Assembly (NCBI GenBank): GCA_022571825.1
Contig: JACZXC010000020.1
Span: 1-15,815, forward strand
Direction: 5' to 3'
Origin: Myxococcales bacterium
Lineage (GTDB): Bacteria > Myxococcota_A > UBA9160 > SMWR01
DNA: 15,815 nucleotides
Positions 13,137 through 15,815 of this stretch are shown piece after piece. Below the pieces are notes generated by a model, which was not told where the DNA came from, did no database searches, and saw nothing but the letters and a program-made list of their open reading frames with translations. Every line of letters starts with the position of its first letter. Position 1 is the first letter of the stretch. A program made the position numbers and the translations under genes.

Positions 13137-13894
13137 CGTTTACGCGCGCCGAGGTCTGCACCGTCGCGGTTGCCGAGGTCTTCCGCGGTGACGGAGAGAT
13201 CCTGGCCAGCGCCTTCGGCACGATTCCGGCGCTGGCGATCCGGCTCGCGAAGCTCACCTTCGAACCCGACCTGCTCATGACCGACGGTGTCGCCTTCCTG
13301 CGCGCCGACGTTCCCCCGATGCATGGCGACGCCGAGTCCGAGGCGGTGGTTGAGGGCTGGCTCCCCTTCCGCCGGGTCTTCGATCTTCTCTGGTCGGGGC
13401 GCCGCCATATCGTCATGGTAGCGAGCCAGATCGATCGCCACGGCAACCACAACTTTGCGTGCATCGGCGACTTTCGGAAGCCCAAGGCGCAGCTGCTGGG
13501 GATGCGGGGAGCGCCCGGGAACACCATCAACCACCCCACCAGCTACTGGATTCCAAACCACAGCCCCGCGGTCTTCGTGGAGGCGGTCGACGTGGTGAGT
13601 GGTGTGGGCTACGACCGTGCTGCGGCATTGGGCGATCGATCCAAGCGCTTTCACGAAATACGCCGGGTCGTTTCGAACCTGGGCGTTTTCGACTTCGCGA
13701 CGCCGGACCATTCGATGCGACTCGTGTCGGTGCATCCCGGCGTGAGGGTCGAGGACGTCGTCGAGAATACGGGGTTTCCGCTGGTGATCGAGGGCGAGGT
13801 TCCGGAGACCCGCGCACCCAGCGACGCCGAGCTGAAGCTGTTGCGTGAGAAGATCGATCCCCGGGGAGCGGGCCAGAAAGAAGTGCGCGTCTGA
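13133..13894 (+). CDS. ipdB: IpdB: beta subunit of the COCHEA-CoA hydrolase
   Basis: 253 residues from the ATG at 13133 (AGGAGG at 13114-13119, 13 bases upstream). The frame is open from 12989, but that part runs over ipdA and has no family sequence. TRAEVCTVAVAEVFRGDGEI at the start, EGWLPFRRVFDLLWSGRRH, VASQIDRHGNHN, MRGAPGNTINHPTSYW and FVEAVDVVSGVGYD follow Rv3552 closely, as does RVVSNLGVFDF then DHSMRLVSVHPGV near the C-terminus. It supplies the second half of the alpha-beta active site that opens ring C of steroid-derived COCHEA-CoA in the cytoplasm. The gap to ipdC is 17 bases. The start overlaps the ipdA stop (ATGA), giving equal subunit synthesis. Confidence 0.93.
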   Translation: MTFTRAEVCTVAVAEVFRGDGEILASAFGTIPALAIRLAKLTFEPDLLMTDGVAFLRADVPPMHGDAESEAVVEGWLPFRRVFDLLWSGRRHIVMVASQIDRHGNHNFACIGDFRKPKAQLLGMRGAPGNTINHPTSYWIPNHSPAVFVEAVDVVSGVGYDRAAALGDRSKRFHEIRRVVSNLGVFDFATPDHSMRLVSVHPGVRVEDVVENTGFPLVIEGEVPETRAPSDAELKLLREKIDPRGAGQKEVRV

Positions 13895-13911
13895 GCGAGG
13901 AGTCCCCCCAC

Positions 13912-15003
13912 ATGCGCACGAGTCTCCACACCCTCCTCTGCGACCGGCTCGACATCGAGGTCCCCATCATCCAGACGGGAATGGGTTGGGTGGCGACGCC
14001 TGAGCTGGTCGCGGCGGTGGCGAATGCCGGGGCGTTCGGCTTCCTCGCCGCCGCCACGATTCGACCCGAGGAGATCGACGCCGAAATCGGGCGCATCGAG
14101 CAGCTCACGGATCGGCCCTTCGGCGTCAACTTCCTGATGGACGCCCCGGGAGCCGACGAGATCACCGATGCGGTGATCCGTCACGGTGTAAAGGCCGCGA
14201 GCTACAACCGCGCGCCGAACGCGAAGCTGATCGATCGTCTCAAGGAAGCGGGGGTTCTGTGCATTCCCATCTGCGGCGCGGTTCGCCACGCCGAGAAGGC
14301 CCAGCAGCTGGGGGCCGATCTGATCATGGTGCAAGGGAGCGAAGGCGGTGGACATACCGGCTCGGTTCCCACGTCGCTCCTGATCTCGCAGTGCGTCGAT
14401 CGCGTCGATGTCCCCGTGATTGCGGCCGGCGGCTTCTGGGACGGACGGGGTCTGGTGGCGGCCCTGGCCTTCGGCGCCGTCGGCATCGCCATGGGGACGC
14501 GCTTCCTGCTCACCCGGGAGAGCCCGGTCCCCGACGTCACGACGGACCGCTATCTGAGGGCCCAGGTCGACGACGTGCGGATCACCCGGCAGATCGACGG
14601 CCTGCCCCAGCGGGTCGTGCGCAACGAGCTGGTCGACCAGCTCGAGAACAGCGGCCAGGCGGCCCTGCTGCTGCGCGCGATGGTCAGCGGGATCGCCTAT
14701 CGCAAGCTGAGCGGCGCCTCGGTGGTGGACCTGCTGAATTCGGCGGTCTCGATCAAGCGGCACGAGAAGCTGACTCGCTCGCAGATACTGATGGCCGCCA
14801 ACGCGCCGGTTCTCGCTCGGAAGGCGATGCGGGAGGGCGATCCGGTTCGCGGCTACCTTCCCAGCGGCTCGGTGGCCGGCGTGATCGACGATCGACCCCG
14901 CTGTGCCGAGCTGATCGCGCGCATCGTCGACGAAGCCGAGCGAACCCTCGATTCGCTCTCCAAACTCATGAGGACGGCATCGTGTACGCAGACGTCAGCG
15001 TAG
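13912..15003 (+). CDS. ipdC: IpdC: flavin-dependent CoA-ester oxidoreductase of steroid ring C/D degradation
   Basis: 363 residues. GAGGAG at 13897-13902, nine bases before the ATG, sets the start. The fold is a TIM barrel of the nitronate monooxygenase / enoyl reductase FMN family: PIIQTGMGWVATPELVAAVA (18-37), QGSEGGGHTG (141-150, flavin phosphate region), AAGGFWDGRG (171-180) and MGTRF (194-198). The N-terminal QTGMGWVA and the gene order match M. tuberculosis Rv3553. In the published pathway IpdC introduces the ring unsaturation needed before EchA20 can hydrolyse ring D. A plain nitronate monooxygenase is unlikely in this operon. The stop lies 22 bases inside echA20. Confidence 0.92.
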   Translation: MRTSLHTLLCDRLDIEVPIIQTGMGWVATPELVAAVANAGAFGFLAAATIRPEEIDAEIGRIEQLTDRPFGVNFLMDAPGADEITDAVIRHGVKAASYNRAPNAKLIDRLKEAGVLCIPICGAVRHAEKAQQLGADLIMVQGSEGGGHTGSVPTSLLISQCVDRVDVPVIAAGGFWDGRGLVAALAFGAVGIAMGTRFLLTRESPVPDVTTDRYLRAQVDDVRITRQIDGLPQRVVRNELVDQLENSGQAALLLRAMVSGIAYRKLSGASVVDLLNSAVSIKRHEKLTRSQILMAANAPVLARKAMREGDPVRGYLPSGSVAGVIDDRPRCAELIARIVDEAERTLDSLSKLMRTASCTQTSA

Positions 15004-15782
15004 AGAAGGGGGTCGCCGAGGTGGTTCTCGACCACCCGCCGGTGAACGCGTTCGACAGCCGGGGATGGGCGCACCTGGCGGAAGTCTTCACCACCCTGGG
15101 ACGCGACGAGGCGGTCCGAGTCGTCGTAGTCGCCGCCGCCGGCCGCGGCTTCTGTGCCGGCGTCGACATCAAGGAGCTCGCCGCAGACCGTTCCGTGATC
15201 ACCCAAGTGAACCGCGGCTGCTACAACACGTTTGCCGCGATCCACGACTGTCCGGTTCCCGTGATTGCGGCGGCCCACGGCTTCGTGCTCGGGGGCGGCG
15301 TCGGCATCGTCGGTTCCTGTGACGTGATCTACGCCTCCGACGATGCCCGCTTCGGGTTGCCCGAAATCGATCGCGGTGCCCTGGGGGCCGCCTCGCATCT
15401 GTTGCGAATGTTTCCGATCCAAAAGGTGCGGCGAATGCTCTATACCGGCGAGCCGATCGATGCCGCCGAGGCCCACCGGCTGGGCGCTGTCGAGGCCGTG
15501 GTGTCACGGGACCAGCTCCGGTCCGCGGCCCGGGGTCTCGCCGAGAAGATCGCCGAAAAGAGTCCCAAGGCGGTTCGCCTCGCCAAGGAGTCGCTCAACG
15601 GCATCGAGCTGCTCGACATCAAACGGAGCTACCGGTTCGAACAGGGATTCACCCTCGAGCTCTACACCTCGCCTGACTCCCAGGAGGCCCGGGACGCATT
15701 CGTCGGGAAGCGCGGCGCAGCGTTCGGAAACCGCGAGCGTCCGGAAAATCCGACCAAAGCTCGGAAAGATCGGGATTCATGA
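14982..15782 (+). CDS. echA20: EchA20-like crotonase: hydrolase opening ring D
   Basis: 266 residues from the GTG at 14982, 22 bases inside ipdC, with GAGG eight bases upstream. No in-frame ATG lies near the conserved start, and VYADVSVEKG lines up with the N-terminus of Rv3550. Features: DHPPVNAFDSRGW (17-29), GRGFCAGVDIKEL (55-67), VNRGCYNTFAAI (77-88), GFVLGGGVGIVG (100-111), and FGLPEIDRGALGAASHL (124-140). The second catalytic glutamate, Glu128, is kept, while the first position is Gly108, as in the mycobacterial enzyme as I recall it. EchA20 hydrolyses the cyclopentanone ring D of HIEC-CoA to COCHEA-CoA, the substrate of IpdAB. It is thus a crotonase acting as a C-C hydrolase. The C-terminal 20 residues (RERPENPTKARKDRDS) are an extra basic tail. 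Its TGA overlaps the next gene. Confidence 0.92.
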   Translation: MYADVSVEKGVAEVVLDHPPVNAFDSRGWAHLAEVFTTLGRDEAVRVVVVAAAGRGFCAGVDIKELAADRSVITQVNRGCYNTFAAIHDCPVPVIAAAHGFVLGGGVGIVGSCDVIYASDDARFGLPEIDRGALGAASHLLRMFPIQKVRRMLYTGEPIDAAEAHRLGAVEAVVSRDQLRSAARGLAEKIAEKSPKAVRLAKESLNGIELLDIKRSYRFEQGFTLELYTSPDSQEARDAFVGKRGAAFGNRERPENPTKARKDRDS

Positions 15783-15815
15783 TGGACCTCAGCTACACCC
15801 CCGAGCAGGATGCCT
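15779..15815 (+). CDS. Acyl-CoA dehydrogenase, N-terminus only (cut by window end)
   Basis: Twelve residues are visible, MMDLSYTPEQDA, followed by the window end. M-D-L-S/xYTPEQ is the usual opening of FadE-type acyl-CoA dehydrogenases, which are flavoproteins that make 2-enoyl-CoA. Two consecutive ATG codons (15779 and 15782) are possible starts. The first overlaps the echA20 stop as ATGA, so it belongs to the same operon. A FadE30-33-like role in oxidising ring-derived CoA esters would fit. The call rests on very few residues. Confidence 0.6.
   Translation, partial: MMDLSYTPEQDA

Noticed and set aside
12288..13894. IpdA/IpdB as an ordinary glutaconate or 3-oxoadipate CoA-transferase
   Set aside because: The sequence follows Rv3551/Rv3552 throughout, and IpdC and EchA20 are in the same operon.
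13912..15003. IpdC as a nitronate monooxygenase
   Set aside because: The fold is shared, but the QTGMGWVA start and operon context match IpdC.
1..15815. CRISPR array, tRNA, rRNA, insertion sequence or phage genes
   Set aside because: No regularly spaced repeats, cloverleaf sequence, rRNA segment, transposase or integrase was seen. The hairpin region 5227-5584 is not periodic enough for CRISPR.

Overview
The window is GC-rich bacterial DNA, densely packed with short gaps, ATGA-type overlaps and several GTG/TTG starts. It carries no tRNA, rRNA, insertion sequence or CRISPR array that I can see. The gene content is accessory catabolism: four crotonases, two SDRs, a thiolase-like/DUF35 pair, an acyl-CoA carboxyltransferase and an IpdA/IpdB/IpdC set. 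This suggests a steroid- or lipid-degrading aerobe. An F420-type (Ddn-like) nitroreductase points to a lineage that makes cofactor F420, such as Actinobacteria or uncultured Deltaproteobacteria-, Myxococcota- or Binatota-like groups. The taxon is a guess from gene content and cannot be fixed from this window.

Layout. (1) 1-3319 is an envelope/polysaccharide edge: the C-terminus of a multi-pass membrane protein (+), a short SRPBCC protein (+), then a divergent pair of sugar-nucleotide epimerase and GT4 glycosyltransferase (-). (2) 3439-5226 is a promoter/operator followed by an MFE2-type SDR and a crotonase (+). (3) 5227-5584 is a 358-base gap rich in hairpins, containing a terminator for the next gene. 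(4) 5585-8323 is a DECR-like SDR (-) diverging from a crotonase plus a TauD-family dioxygenase (+). (5) 8354-12027 is a minus-strand operon read DUF35 protein, thiolase-like protein, Ddn-like protein, carboxyltransferase. (6) 12028-12287 is a divergent control region with a second copy of the operator. (7) 12288-15815 is ipdA-ipdB-ipdC-echA20 and the start of an acyl-CoA dehydrogenase (+).

Function. The right-hand operon matches, by remembered sequence, the Mycobacterium tuberculosis Rv3550-Rv3553 enzymes that open the last two steroid rings (C and D) after HIP (the C/D-ring propanoate) has become a CoA thioester. IpdC makes the ring enone, EchA20 hydrolyses ring D and IpdAB hydrolyses ring C. 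The SDRs, crotonases, thiolase/DUF35 pair and acyl-CoA dehydrogenase are plausible for side-chain and post-ring beta-oxidation. The gene set (Ddn-like, two SDRs, echA20, ipdA, ipdB, ipdC) parallels Rv3547-Rv3553.

The most interesting signals are: a near-identical 17-base imperfect palindrome at the two plus-strand promoters (3463-3479 and 12221-12237), apparently defining a local regulon; a crotonase with histidine at both positions of the usual catalytic glutamates; a thiolase-like protein lacking the GHP histidine and paired with a DUF35 partner (a predicted aldolase); and F420-type, carboxyltransferase and 2-oxoglutarate dioxygenase genes embedded in a steroid-ring locus.
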